A stretch of DNA of 64,000 bases, taken from NCBI GenBank assembly GCA_903813345.2, contig CAIIXF020000009.1, forward strand, positions 35,583,759-35,647,758. Direction: 5' to 3'. The stretch's first letter is position 1. Every line of letters begins with the position of its first letter. Below are positions 8,601 through 23,600 of this stretch, one piece after another. The DNA comes from Owenia fusiformis. Lineage: Eukaryota; Annelida; Polychaeta; Sabellida; Oweniidae. The notes under the pieces are model-generated. The model ran no database searches. It worked only from the letters and a program-made list of their open reading frames with translations, and was not told the origin of the DNA. The position numbers and the translations under genes are program-made.

Positions 8601-11600
8601 AATTACTGACGAACGATTATTTTAGCCTCAGGCAATTATTGGAGAACAAACTGTGTTTTTAAAATCTATATCCTTTTGTAACAATGTGACACATCATGCT
8701 AGTTCAATATTTGAGCTCAAAGGAAACATTTTCCGATGATATAAATGGAAGACATAAAGATTATGTCCATTTATGTCCATTTGTACTAATGGTCGTTTGT
8801 TATTTTGTTTCAATGTTTATTTTTTCTTCGCGGCAGTATGCTGAATTTAAAAGCATTTACCTTTCCTGGTTAATGTGTTAAATGTTTTGTGAGAGTAATT
8901 AAAACAAAAAAAAATCAGATTTCATTGTCTTCACAAATCTATATTTCCATAAAACTGAGGAAAATAATTCTCTAATATTATTTCTGGGCAAATAAAGATG
9001 TTATATCTTTAATAAGATAATTGAAATGAACTGAACTCCCCAAAGATAGTGAATCAGTAATAATGTAACTAATACATACACCTATCCATATGGCTAATAG
9101 AGTGAAATTTTATTAACTTTGTTTCTTATTACACATTTGTTATCTTGTCACTGAATTTCAAAAAAATATATTGAAATTCAATCTAGGTAACATTGCACTG
9201 TCTTGAATGATTTTGATTGGTTGCCAGAATTTGTATATGGAAAACAATATTAATTTGATATTACATATCATGGCAATTTTTAGTTTCTTTTTTTCATTTG
9301 TTGTTTTTGCCTTGGTGATGCATTATATGTCATCAAATAAATAAAATTAATCAGGATTAAATTTAAAATCTAAAACTGTTCAAACTATTTTAAAATCATT
9401 CTTAGGTTATATCATGGTTATATTTTGGTGTTGAATTTCAATGCATACAGATATAAAATCATTTTATTCATTCCATATATCATAGTGTCATTTCATGTAT
9501 AGACTTGCACATATTTGTCATTTCATGAAAATGTAAAAAGAGAATGCCGTTGCAACTTGCATTTAATTATGAGAAAGAAATAGATGCCACATGTATCAGC
9601 TATCAGGGTGTGGTTATAATTGTATTTCTGCTTGTGTTACAATATATTGCTTATATTGTTAATTCATCTGCTAATGTGAGAAAACGATAATTTTAAATGT
9701 CAGGTATAAAGATATCACGTTCCAGGTCATGTTTAACATTTTTAATTAGTTCATTAGCCTTCATGTGAGAACCTGTTCATTTACATTTTGGGGGGTCAGT
9801 TAGAAATTAAGTTTTAAGGCAATGTTGAAAAAATTAATCAGGTCCCTTTTGTACAAAATATAACAAGATGTTCATGTAACATATGCAAGAATGACAGAAT
9901 CTGCCACAAAAGTGAGCACAAGTGAATAGATAATTTAATGAAATAAATTAAATAACATAATATTGATCATATATATTCACAATTGTAGAGATTTAACCCT
10001 GGCAAGTCTGCTGGTCCAGCCCCAGGGACCTACAATGATCCTCGTCATGCCCTTGAAGGGTTAAAGCGCATCACTGGCCTCAAACGCAGTCCATTTGGCC
10101 AGACGTCAACCCGCTTTGACGGTGAACATCATGTCAAGAAAACTCCAGGTAAAAATAAATAAAAAATATATAGTGTAAATACAATTTTGTTCCGATTGGT
10201 CAATTGAGGCTTTTATTGACCAGTTTTTCTACATGCACCAACTGGGAAGCACTTCTCACGATCAGAAAACATTTTGTAAAAAAAGTTAATATCATCACTG
10301 GTGCAGGAACAAGGTATAAAGCTATAAAGCATGTTTAGTGGGTGGATCAGGCATCAATGTGAGAGAAATGATAACAAAGAGATAAAACAAAGAGAGTGTG
10401 ACTGAGCTTACGTTAAGGTCTTCTCCAATGATCAGGTGTCACAGGCCTGGGGGTAAAATCCATTTTGCCATCACTTCATCCCCTCCCTGAGCTTATTTGC
10501 TCTTTTATAGTATTCCCCCTTCGGTTTTATCAAAATCAAAATGACGTGTTAAGATTCCCTCCTTTTTGACAGTTTCAGCATGTTTTTGAAGGTAAATGTT
10601 ATTTTTTGTAAGGGTATTTACCCCTAGGGCATAGGGAAACTGGAAATAAAAGAGAAAATATAGTTATCATAATTATAGGGAAGATGCTGCTATGAGCCAT
10701 TAGTTAATCAATTTTTAACAATAGAATATTACTAAGATGAATTAGGAAATCTTTTATTTGAAGATAGAAACACAATTTTGTCATGTAATGATAACAAAAG
10801 CACCAAGTCATTGAACAAAAGGATGCAAATATAGCAAATTCTTATTAAGTGAACACAACGTCGGAACCAGCAAAATAAAGAGGTGTTCACTTAAAAAGTG
10901 TATTATGATGATAGATATACTAAATAAAGAATTAGCATTTTTGTTAAGTTATAGCTTGGGACGCTGGACATCAAAAATCAAAATTTGAAATGGAATAAGA
11001 TGTATTACATTTCAACATTACGTTTACTGTGTTGGAGCTTGTATCATTGCAAAATTCACAAAAATGTCCAACTTGGGGTTCAAATGTTACCCTGGCCAGT
11101 TTAGATAAAGCTATCTGTGAATTGATAAACTCTGATAAATTATAAAACACCAAATTATTCCTTTTTCTGATCTTTATGAAATCAACATTTATTGAAAAAA
11201 AACTGAATAGATGGTGATCCATTATAATAATCTGCCAAGAATTCCACATACACCGCAGTCTATGTTTTCTTAATTTTTAAAAATTACAAATGAAAATGTC
11301 AGCTTGATCAATCTTAACTTGCTCTACATATTGAGGTCTTAGATCAACTGAGAGTAAAGGGTGTGAAGTGTTTTGCTAAAAGCATTCCTGAGGAGTCATG
11401 TCAGAGTCAAGTCAAACTACATCCACTATAAGTGGCTGAGTGGTCAACACATGTTCACCTATTTCCCAATCACCTTTTAATCCATTTCATCAACTGTCAT
11501 ATTTCCAGCTTCTAGGCATTGCTGGAGATTTCGGCTATTACCTAAAATAGGTTAGGGGTTCTATAGTATAGTTGTTTTATATGGTATCTGGGTTTGGATG

Positions 11601-14600
11601 ATCCAAAACTAAATTGGAATAACCTTCGCATACTTTCACCAGTGCGCTTCAAATTTGGTGTAATTTCATTCATTTATCAATTTTGGACTCAATTGTTTCA
11701 TGTTGACTTAAAACAAAACAGCAGAATGTAATTTAGATAATTCCAAATGGGATGGTTACATACCACAAGTTTTACAGTCATAATTTTGCGATTCCAGTAT
11801 TGGAAATAATTACAATTACTCCGCCAAATGCTTGACTCAATATTTGAACAATGAGATAAAGTCAATTGTTTCTTGCTAATCCTTGAGCCATTATATTGTG
11901 GTCAATTTCCAAGTACACTGATACCCCTGTTCTAATGACTACTCTCCAGTAGAGGATTGGGTTTCCCTTGTCATTAAATGACTAATTGATAAAATAATTA
12001 GCTCATCAAAGGTTAAACCAGTCTTTACTCCCAGAAAGCCAGAAAGTACCAAGACATTTTTATGATTGTTATCAGGGATAAAGTTTCAAAGTTTTGTTAT
12101 TATTAATTATGGCAACAAGATGATTCAGATTTTTTGATTTTTTCTGATGCAAAAAATGTGTAAATTGAATCTCTTATGATGTAACACAACTTTTTTGTTT
12201 ACCGATGATTCACACCGTGTTTTTACATGTAATGCGAAGGAATTTTCATCCATCCATGTGTACATGTCTCTGTTCTGTTAATTAATGCAGATGTATGTTT
12301 ACAACAGACTGGTGATACGTCTTGGAATTGTCAAAAACAATCACCTATAATGAGCTGCTTTTATGCAAGTACATAAAGGAATCTGGAACAATTAACAAAC
12401 CCTCAAACAGTTGTTAGTTTTATGGATGTCAGTATTTACTCTGTGGTTTCACTTGACATTTGACATGCGTTTTCGTTTAATGTAGCTTTTTCATACCTTT
12501 AATCTATCCCGTTAATCTAAATATATTCTATATTATATTTTCTAACGCAAGTTAGCTGATCAGATTTATAGAACAATTTATAAAAAGAGTTTACAAATAA
12601 CCAACCAAAATGTCATTTTTATTTTATAATCATGTGGGCAAATGCTTAACATTTTAATTCAGGCATTTAATAACGCAGATGCGAGTAGGTAGTTACCAGT
12701 TTGACCACCAGGTGGCTCGCTCGGGTCAGATAGCATGGCGGGTATAGGAGAAAGTCCCCTTTAACTTAAATTACATCTATTTTAGTGGTTCAATTTTGAT
12801 ATAACCCTTGTGTATCCAATAGTTATGCAAATTAAAATATGTCCAGTAAAAGAAAATTATATTTGTCAAATTTGTTATTTTGTAACATGGGGTCTATGGG
12901 GAATCAACCCGAACTAGAAGTCACATTCTCAAAAAAAAATTAAATTTTCAAAGTTGATAAACAATTTTCGAAACCATATTTCTAGATGTACATTTACATG
13001 TAGAGTTCAAATATGACATCACTTAAAGTCTTTGACTGAATTTTGAATATCTAATGACGTAAATCAAGATTATTTCTACTCGCATCTAGTCTATTTTCAC
13101 AAAGTTCTGATTTTCCTAGTGTCTTAATGAATGTACTCAACAATGATAAATTATTGATTTGTAACATATAAAATTAATGATGCTAATTTTACACAAGGCC
13201 TTTAAAGCATCATGAAAATGAAATCAAAGTGTTTTTTAGTAGTGTACATAGATGCAATGGGATGCATGCATGGCTTTGTTCACATGAAAGTGTATAATTG
13301 ATAGCTTCCAGAAAGTGGTGGATAGTTCCTTGTGGACAACATGAATGGCAAATAAAAAAATATCAGTCATTCACTTAGTCATGCCTACACAAATACATGA
13401 TAATTGGATGGATTGTAACAATGTCGCAGCTTGTAGTAGCATTTACAAATATCTACCTCTTCATGTTTCGCTAATTTTAAGTTTTGCGATTTGTAGCAAA
13501 GATGTCATTCAAGCCTTTTTAAAAAATATTTATAAGTCAGTTTTGTTAAATCTGTGGAGTAGATTATGAAATATGACTATAAGCAGTTACAGTCCAGAAT
13601 TGTTTCACATTTTAACATTAGATGTTCAGAGGTTTTGAAAGTGGGTCAACTGAACTCAAAAATGGGTCAAGTTATTAATGGTCAGTTTTTTCCATGTTAG
13701 TAACCTTGGGTCATGAAATAATACTCTAAATATTGTACAATATTGTAAAACTTCTGAAAATGCCTTAAAATGCTATTTTTAGGTCCCGGGACATACAATG
13801 CTCCAGGAATGGGGTCTGAAAGTATGAGGAGAGCTTACATTGAGAGCACACGACGTGGTGTGTTTGGCACAACCGCCATCAGAATCAACCCAATCACCAA
13901 GAAGGAGGAGAATGACCTTCCTGGCCCCTCACATTATCAACCCAAAGAGAAGCCATTTAAGAGCCGTTATGAACAACTGAATGCTAATTTTGCGTCATTG
14001 TCTTCTCGTCTCACTGAGCAACCAACCATTGTCAAGGTAATGGCTTGTTTATTTTCCATTTTTACAGTTCTTTATGTACAAGAAATGATCAATATATAGG
14101 GAACTGCTTTAGAAACTCTCAGATAGTACCACTCATACGGATGAATTTTATTTGTTTATTTATTGCTTTATTGTTTCTGGTTCTATTCTATTGAGCTCAG
14201 TTTCCAATACTGTACAGTAATGCCATCTATATCTGACAAGTCGTACTAGACTATCTCCTCTCAAATCATAGTCATACAGCTTATTTATCAAAGGCTCTTG
14301 AATAAATGCATTTTTAGCAATCTCCATCCAACTACTGCAATTTACTTGATATCTAAATTGAATTTTTAAGATAGCAATCTCAGATTTGCGATGAATGTCA
14401 AAAATCTGAAAAACAATTTCACTTTTTGGCAATTGATTTCAAACAGAAGGCTACCAGACTCATTGCAATTACTGCTCTCAATAGAGTCCAAACATTTTCA
14501 TTTTATATTTGCATTTTATTAGGTCATCGTCTTATTGGCTTTGACATACAAAAGAGATTGCCGAATCATAAACTTGAACCAAAAGTGACAATCCTGGGAA

Positions 14601-17600
14601 AATTGACACCAGTATTTTTCTTGTATGTTTGTTGTCAAATTATTATTTTAAAAGTCTAATGCAAAGTGACTGGTAAAAGGCAAGGAACAAGTTCTTTGTT
14701 GAAGTACATGACATGTGGTTCATGTGCTAAATAACCCATTGTCAACTTATGACGGGTCCCATGAAAATATTATGAGGTTACTTTTAACCTTTAATGACAC
14801 TAAAAATATTTAGCTAGTTATACAGTAGTAGATAAAGGGAATTTTAAATTGTTTTGAACATTTTTCAATTTGGTTTGATTCCAGAACATTTTAATTAAGA
14901 TATTTTCTTGTCAGTATTTTCGTGTGACATGTGTGGTATGAAGTGGAAGATGGATGAATGTTGTAATGTCAACCAGCACTAGGGCCAGGTCAAGTGGATC
15001 GTAAACAGGCGCATTTTTGGTTATTTGGTTTTTCTTAAAATGGTCACCTTTTAGTCTCTTCTCCCTATCAGTAAACCATCTATTGAAGTTTCTCCAATTT
15101 TACAAATTAATTCCCTGATCTTGAAAAATGAATTTAGCATTGACCAAATTGCCTTGATTCTTTTTGACAAAACTCTGGCTGTTTTATAAATTGTATCCCT
15201 CCCTCACTCTTACTTATGCTGTTCTATGAATTCAGTCCCCTCCCTCTGATCCCTTGGTCCCCCACTCAGGTTGATACATCTCCTTAGTAATTGAATGCAG
15301 CATCATAACACAAAGTAAGAGTCATCTCAATAATCTATATATCCTGATACCCGATCTAGCTTTTAGTCAGCGTATCTGGAACTTTTCAGACAAATCCGCA
15401 AACGTTTATTTGACTTTTCGCAGTTTTTCTTGGAGACAGGGTGAATAGGAGATCCTGCATTCACAATGTTCAGTTATACTTTAACTGTTTAACTTTGATA
15501 GGAATGTTTTCAAGTAATTGCATTATAAATTTATCATGACTTAGGATCTACTTTAGGGTTAATGTTAAATGACGATTTTTGGAGCTTGTTAATTTTGGAT
15601 TAAGTGTGATGTCATAGATCGAGATATGATTTTGTGGCTTTTTGACCAAATGTTATAGGTTGCTAGCATATGACTCCATTGACAGAAAGACAATGTACAA
15701 TATTGCAGAGTATTAAAATCAGATTATGATGAATAGAACAAAATTACTTACTTCTATTAGATAGTTTACAAAAGCCACATGGCCCGATTAATAAAGATGA
15801 TAAAGATTACACATTCACTTTTGAAAACGTTCAATTGTGGTCATGATTTATTTGATTTCGAACAACATCTTGCTATTTCCTTTCTCATTTCCCCGTGTGT
15901 TCTTGTTAATCGTGTATCATTTGTAAAGTAGTTTGTTTGACATTTGAAGAAAAACAGAAGGATTGTTATTGTATTTGTGTAACGTAATGCATTTCTTATG
16001 ACCATATATGATCTATGTTACGGGTATGTTACAGATTAACCCCTCAAGATCCATCATCCTCTTATGACATTTTAAACCTTACATTGTTTCGCATTGAGTT
16101 CATCTACCCCTTTGGAATTGTTATTATTGAATAAAGGTGGATCTTATTACATGAAACTATCAAGATTCCTGTTTGATTTCATTCTAAAAATTTGAATTTA
16201 ATTTTTTAGATTTTATATCCATAATGTTTCCACCATTTGTCATTGAGATAAATGGTATTCAGGAATCAGTAAGTGCAAATGAATATATTTGCTCAGTGTC
16301 TGTGATAAGTTCCCTGAGGGGGTGTTGCTGTGGAGGAAGAAAAAAATTATGACAAGATTCCGTCATATGTAAATCCATCAGGATGCTAAGGGGGTTAATA
16401 TCCCATTTGCTACAAGTGTTTCCCAGCATTCCTTGGCTAGTGGCATTTTTATCTAGTTACCCCGAAGTCACCCCTAATCCTATAAGCTGTGATGGCACAA
16501 TAATGATGCATATTTAGGCCTTTTCTTGTTTATTGATTCGGTTGCCATAGTTATTATGCAATTCATCATATAACCTCATAGCAGAGAGCATGAAATCTCC
16601 TTCCACTCATGAATGATATCTCTATATCTTTCTAAATGGACAAATCATGGATGAATGCTTTCTCGTGGGAAGCAATTTATGAATTGTAGAAATTTGGTGT
16701 GGAACTAATTTATATTGTGGAGTATAAATGACCTCTAGTGCAATTACTTACCCAACTCTTCATTCATAATCCCCCTCCCACTCATTTCTCAAGGTGCTTG
16801 CTTCACTCTTTCATGCCAAAATTACATATCAGATATTGTATATTGCCAAGTTGAATAAATCTGAGATATGAAAAACTGAAGATTTTATGGCATTAAGGTG
16901 ATATATTTGGCCAGTAATCAAGCTCTAATTGCCAGTAATTAATCCAATATTCATCCAGAATTGCTTTCATCTTTCAATTAAGCAAGGTGACATATTCACA
17001 AAGTGTTTGTGATCCCAGGTAAATTAATTACAGGTAGTTATTAGTTGTGGTAAGTGAAATATTGTAGGTAAGTCTCATGTAGACATTAAAGGGGATAACA
17101 GTCTGGAGGTATGCTTAATGAGTTATATCATTAGTCAAATCCTAAGTATAATGAGTCTCTTGTCTCCTGTGCCATTAAATTCAGATTTAGAAAAAAATAC
17201 AGGAATATTTACAAAATAATTTTTTCCCTTAAAGTGATTCTTCATTTTTCAAATGTCTTAATAAGAACCAATTAAGCCTCATATATTTTATAAGGTTATA
17301 AGTTATTCACTGCTTCAGTTCAAGCTGAAAATAAATGACCTGATAAGCCCTACAGAAATATAAATGAAGTTTTGAAAATGTGGACTAATCTTGGAAGGCT
17401 ACCCACATGGCTATATATACAAGCTAAAAGATCTAAGAAAGTTTATCTGATAAAATCTACTTTAATCTAAAAGTTTATAAATGTTTGGCTTAATTTGAAG
17501 TCTATAACTGAGAACTGGGTATGTCATCTGTCAAAAAAAACAATACCAACATTTTGGGCTAAATGCTTTCTTTTTTAACCATTTTGATATTTGGCTGATA

Positions 17601-20600
17601 GAGGAATGATAATGTCTTGCCGAAGTTGCTTTTATAGAACGTCATCCATGTGTATCAGATTTTATTTATTCTGTAAAATGTGGACAAATATTCCCACTTT
17701 AGATATCTTACATCCTATGTTTGTAATGTAAGACTTTAGTGTTTTTCTGTCTGATATTGTCTAGACCACTTACCATACTTAACCTTTGATTGTCATGATT
17801 CAATGTGTAATATTTATGACAACATATTTCCAAATTAGAAATTGATCTCAAGTATTTGAGAAAACCAGGGAGACTTGTGGTTACTTTTATACTGGATGTA
17901 AAAAAGTTAAAGTTCTTATTTATTGAGTTCTTCACAACAATAAAACACTTTCTGAGACTTTGAGAATTCAAATTCCGAGTAGTTTTTTCCTGAAAAAAGG
18001 CTTTGGAAAAAGTATAAGTTCACACCAAATTTCATTTTTATTAGGCATTTTTTAATAAAAGAAATTACAAATAAGATCATTCACTAGTATAAATCAATTG
18101 TAGATACAGTAATTGATACATTTTATTATTAACATGCCTCATGAAAGAGGCAATGTTCATTATTTAGCTATACCATACTTTCAAGATACAAAAGAAATTG
18201 AGAGAAAGAAAAATGATGCTTTCAATGTTTAGAAAAATACAAGTTCTTTGGCCAGAGGCTAAAACGTTAACTCGATTATCATCCATTATGGCGTTCTAAT
18301 GTTTTTCTCACTATGAGCTGAGGTATCCAAGCATCGTATTATGTAATATAATATGTTTTATTGATTCTTTGTGTTTTACGTCAGAAACCTTTCTCAAGTT
18401 CTACAACATTTATCCCTATTCTGAGATATCAAAAATATCAAAATACTCATCAAGAAATGCATTAATTAGTAACCACTTTTGAATTCAGTATACAAAATTA
18501 CGGAAAACAGGAATTTTTTTAAATGCTGATGTGATGGTTTAATATTATACACCCAGGAGGCTCTACCTGTGTTGTAAGGCTGTGCAATTTTCTGTTGGGA
18601 TGTTGCTAATGAGTCCTATAATGGCCTCGGGTAGTTAAACTACTCCAGGACTTCCATGTATTAAAACATGTTCTTTTATTCTTCACTTTTATTCCCTTAC
18701 AAAATATTTATGAAAATACCTTTAAAATATGAATTAAAGTGAAAAATATGAAATAAATAGAACACGTTTGAGAACTCAACACTAAGGAAATGGAATTGTT
18801 TAAAAAAATATTATAATTTATAATTTTCAAAATTTGATGGGATGCCTGTATATTATAAATGTTTTACTCAGGGTTAAAGGTTATCAATAATTTCTTTTCA
18901 AGTGTCAGTCTAAATGTGTTTATTCTATTGCAATCATGCTTTTGATATATAAGAGTTTTTACTGCAATTGATCTTTAGAAATTACATGTACCTTGTAAAT
19001 GACATAGAGTGAAAGTTTTACCAAACACAATTGTTAAACAAATCACCATCTAACCATTTAATCAACCAGGTCATTCAGCTTGTAAAAACATTTTCATGCA
19101 ACATATGTCACAACAAATAGGGTTTGGTAAAATATATGTTTGAAACATATTTTGTTAAGTTTTCATTTTTGAATTCTGCTTAAAGGAAGTCCCTCCCCCT
19201 GGTGCCTATGAGGTCAATGAATCGTACCAGAATTCACAGGCAAAGAAAACAACAGGAAAACCACGCACGAAAGAAGCAGCCAATAAGCAAGGAGCTTTCT
19301 TACAATCTGCATCACGATTTGTTCCCCCACGTGATGTCATCAATGAAACATCTGACCCAGCAAATCCAGGTCGGTGAAAGTGTACTTTATAGATTTTTGA
19401 GCACACATGACATGAGATGTCACTTCACCACAAAAGATGGTCGTCTATTTTCAAATCATCAATACCAAGCATTCATATATCTAAAGTTATTAAGTACATT
19501 CATGTGTCATTCCTTATTAGCCGTGAATGTTTGAAACAAAAGAAGTCAACAGTCTTTTTCAGCTAAGACAATAGCTTTCATAACCGTCATGTGCATTATG
19601 TATTGATTGAAAAAATTTGCCTCACCATGTGACACAACGGCAATATAAATATTAGCGAGAAAAGTATTAAGTCTGATGCAGTGTGTTTAGAGTAGTGAAT
19701 TGTTTGATCAGTTTTGTCTGCCTTTCGATTTTCACTTGGGTTGCAAAATGCCATATTAGGCAAACATGACTATTAATGAAAGTTGTTGCTTTATTTAATG
19801 GCTGTTTTTTATCTGTCAATGTGCCCTTCTTTTTGAAATAATAATCAAAGAATATTTCATTAAACAAACATGCACTGAAAATGTATGCTTTCAGTCCATT
19901 ATCGTAACACTATCCCCACTTTAAAAAATGCTGTCCTCGAATTTTCCACAAAGATTAACGAAAAATTAAAAGAATTAGAAATTTGATAATGAAGAACAAA
20001 AGATGTCCAACTCGGATTAAGTATGAGTCTAAGGAAACTAAAATTGATCTTATGTTTAAAGAATTGATTCCTACTGAACCAGATGGCAAAACTCTATCTC
20101 CTTAGCGTCTCTAAAGGAAGGAAAACTTAGCTCACTTCAATGTAATAATTTTTGAGCACTTTAGATAATATTTGTTAAATCTCATCTTTCAACTTGTTAA
20201 TGTTAAAGCTTGATACTCTAACCGATTCTGATTTAGAGAACACATGCAACATTGATATATGAATTATTTATTTTGGGAACTTTCAATTGTAGTTATCTAA
20301 TAATTAAAGTAATTATCATTATCTATGTCTTTCAGATTCTCTATATAAATTATTAATAGCTTCTGTCACCACATTGTGTTGAAATCCTATTAACAAAGTA
20401 TTGTCTTAATTCACAATTATTTATACATTAATCAAAACAAGAATGATTATAGCGAGTTTCTGGTTTTGAAAAGTTGTTTGTTTCGTGTTTTTTAAATGTC
20501 ATCAAAATATATCGGTGATGCATGTGACATGGATGTGACAATTGGTTGTATCAGAAACGCTAACATTTCATTAGCAAAAAGCTATCTGTTTGTTAAACGT

Positions 20601-23600
20601 GGTAAATGTGGTTGAGAATATTGACAAAGAGATTTCCATATTGTGACATCATAATCATTTTATTTTAACTTCTGGGCATTAAGATCTTGCCTCTTTTTGA
20701 TTTCAATTATTTTTGAAGACAATTTTTTGTAGAAAAGCGTCCATACGTGGTTGTGCCAAGACTGGTTGTGGTCTTATTCCAAGACTGAGGATTGTTTCTC
20801 AAGTACCACTAGATTCCACCACTAAATTTTCATTTTCTCAAATTCTGCCAAAAATTGGTCAAAATTTTATCATTTTCAAGTAGGTGCAAATGAAATTTGA
20901 GATATGTTGAAATATTTTGTAGACATCTTAAGCTACTGTAAAACCCGTCTAGGTGGAACACCTTTGGTACCTCCAAAAAGTGTTCCACTTGGGAGTTGTT
21001 TCATTTATAGAGGTTCATTTATCATTAAGTCAGTTGATCTTTGGACTCTGAAAGGTGTTCTTCTAACAGAGGTGTTCCACTTTACAGGTTTCATTGTATT
21101 TGAATGTCCACTTGCTTCAGCATCTTTGACTTCAAGATGGTAATAACAGTTGAAGTTTGAGCAACTTTTCTCTGACATCTGTAACATTAAATAAAATATG
21201 ACTTGGACACATATAAATAATAGATATGAGTCAAATTCATAAGAGAGGGACTTAATTAGAAGTGGACAAAGGATATCTCTAACCATATGACATATTGCCC
21301 TCACTGTGATGATGTAATAGATATGGTTGGAGAAAACTTTTAAGAAAACACATACGGACATGCTGTGTTTGAATCATTTATAATTGCAATGGATGATGAT
21401 GGATGTATATGTGTGTATGAGTGAGTAAGTGAATCTCTTGTTGAGTCATACACAGTGTCCCTGAAATTGTTCATGCAATATTTTCTTTTTGACAAATTAG
21501 AGATTTATGCCTGATATTTCTGTATGAATGATCAAGATATTGGGCAGAATACAGATCTCCACAGTTTCTATGATGCATCTTCTGAAAATATATTCAGCGA
21601 TAATCCATTGCCCTTACTCCCTTCATTGTCTCTATTTCATTATATGGACAGATATATTCCCTTGTTTCATTATATGGTCAACAGATATATATTCCATTGT
21701 GACCTTTGATGGTATAACTGAAGGAATGCTATGAGATATATTCATATTGTCTTCATCTTTATCATTCTATGGGTTAAAGGGCTCCCTGAATTGGAAAAGA
21801 CAGATCTGGGAAATATTTATTTTGACGCTGAAACCTGTTGAAGTAGAAAAGTAATAAATCTATGTGATACTACAAAGAAATATGATGCGTAGGAACCAAC
21901 GATGTGAAAATACAACCCCTATGTCAAATCGTTTCTCATTTATTTGATAACCTATCAATGCTTCTGGTATATTTATCACTTTTTATCGAATATCAAAAAT
22001 CGGATTCGGATCATGCTTGGAATTCTCGATTTGGAAAATGGAATAATTATTATTTCCTGAAAAGTATGTGTGGGATCATGGCACCATTTATGAAGTATGT
22101 AATTTGTATTAATTGTTCTATAACAAAGGTCAAGGCAAACTGAAGGATGTCAGGAAAGGGACATTTGTTTTCAAAACATGGATTCATGAATTCTTAACAT
22201 GCACAATAAGAATAAGAATAGATTTCATAAATGAACATTTCAAATTAAAAAGTGATCAGCTATAAAAATTGAATGCCATAAAAATCATGTTGAGTAACAA
22301 ATATACATGTTTACAGATCATATTAGTTAATTGAACATATAAATGATACTGGGTTACCAAAGAATTTAATTTGCAAAATTACAATTTTTATGTGTAAGCA
22401 GTATGACCAGAGATATTTACAGAACATGATGCTTTCCTGGAGCTACTCTGATTATGTGAAATGAAGCATTGCTTGTGGCAGTGAGCCGGAATAACTGTTG
22501 ACTGATCACTTTCCACAAAATGACATTTATAGCAATTGCTGGTATTTTATCCAGTTTTATTGTGATTGTTACCTACATTTTCGGCAGATTGCATATTTGA
22601 CAACTGAACTAACTGGCATCTTTTTGGATGTAAGATATCTATCTGTAAGTTATCCCTGATTCTGAATGAATCATTTAGTGTCAAAGGACCCTAGCTTGAT
22701 ATATGTTGTAGGCCTTTGCATTCTTAAAACATTATCCATATTAATTCTGATTTTGCATCCAAACTCTCTGCCAACCCCCTCCCCATGAAATATTTCCCTT
22801 TGTAGGTTTTGGAGGTATACAAGAGCTAGATGCAAGACTATATCGATTATTTAACTTTTTGAAATATTGTTTTTTCTGTTCCTAGGTCCAGGAAGTTATG
22901 ACTTTGACTCTCGCCTGAACAAGAAGGGAGGACTGATGGTCACCAAGGACAACAGGTTCAAAGAGAAGATCAATGATATGCCAGGACCAGGAACATATGA
23001 GGTAGCTACGAAACATCATGTTTAACATTGTCCATGGATTGATGGGCTTTTTGACTTTTTTGATATTTGTGGGATCATGGGCTATTTCCTGAGGTGTTTG
23101 TTATTGTAATATTGTGTTGGGGGTCGATTCCACAGTAGGTTATTTTGGTGTGGTGTTGTTTTCTGTTTTTATATTGTTGCAAGTCTTAGCTGACTTTTTC
23201 TAAATATTGCCTTGGTAACCAAATATCAATCCTATATTGACCAATGGCCATCTAGTCTTTTTGTCTGTAGGAATGCTGAGATTTGATTTCATATTGTGAG
23301 TTATCCCGACTGATTTGGTCTATATTCTCATTTCCTTGAATCTGATTGGTCAATTAGGTCACATGGTATCCTTGAGAGCCCAGAGGAAGGACACCTCCTT
23401 CAGATTCAAGTCATTACTTTTTCCCTCGAGATTTCCGATTTCAGGATTATGCATTGTCATATTTTCAGATCACATGCATGTCAAATGTTCAATAAATTGC
23501 ATTTTAATTACAGCCATCTCAGTAATCACATTTTAATTAGGTCATTGATTAGGCCAGATCCTTGGTCACAATCTTGCGATCACTGAGTGATTATATTGTG

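Noticed and set aside
17708-17971. 87-codon minus-strand ORF in intron 6
   Set aside because: No recognisable motif and no convincing splice or poly-A context; chance length.
21005-21361. 118-codon minus-strand ORF
   Set aside because: Runs through a MITE and ordinary intron sequence; no protein-like motif.
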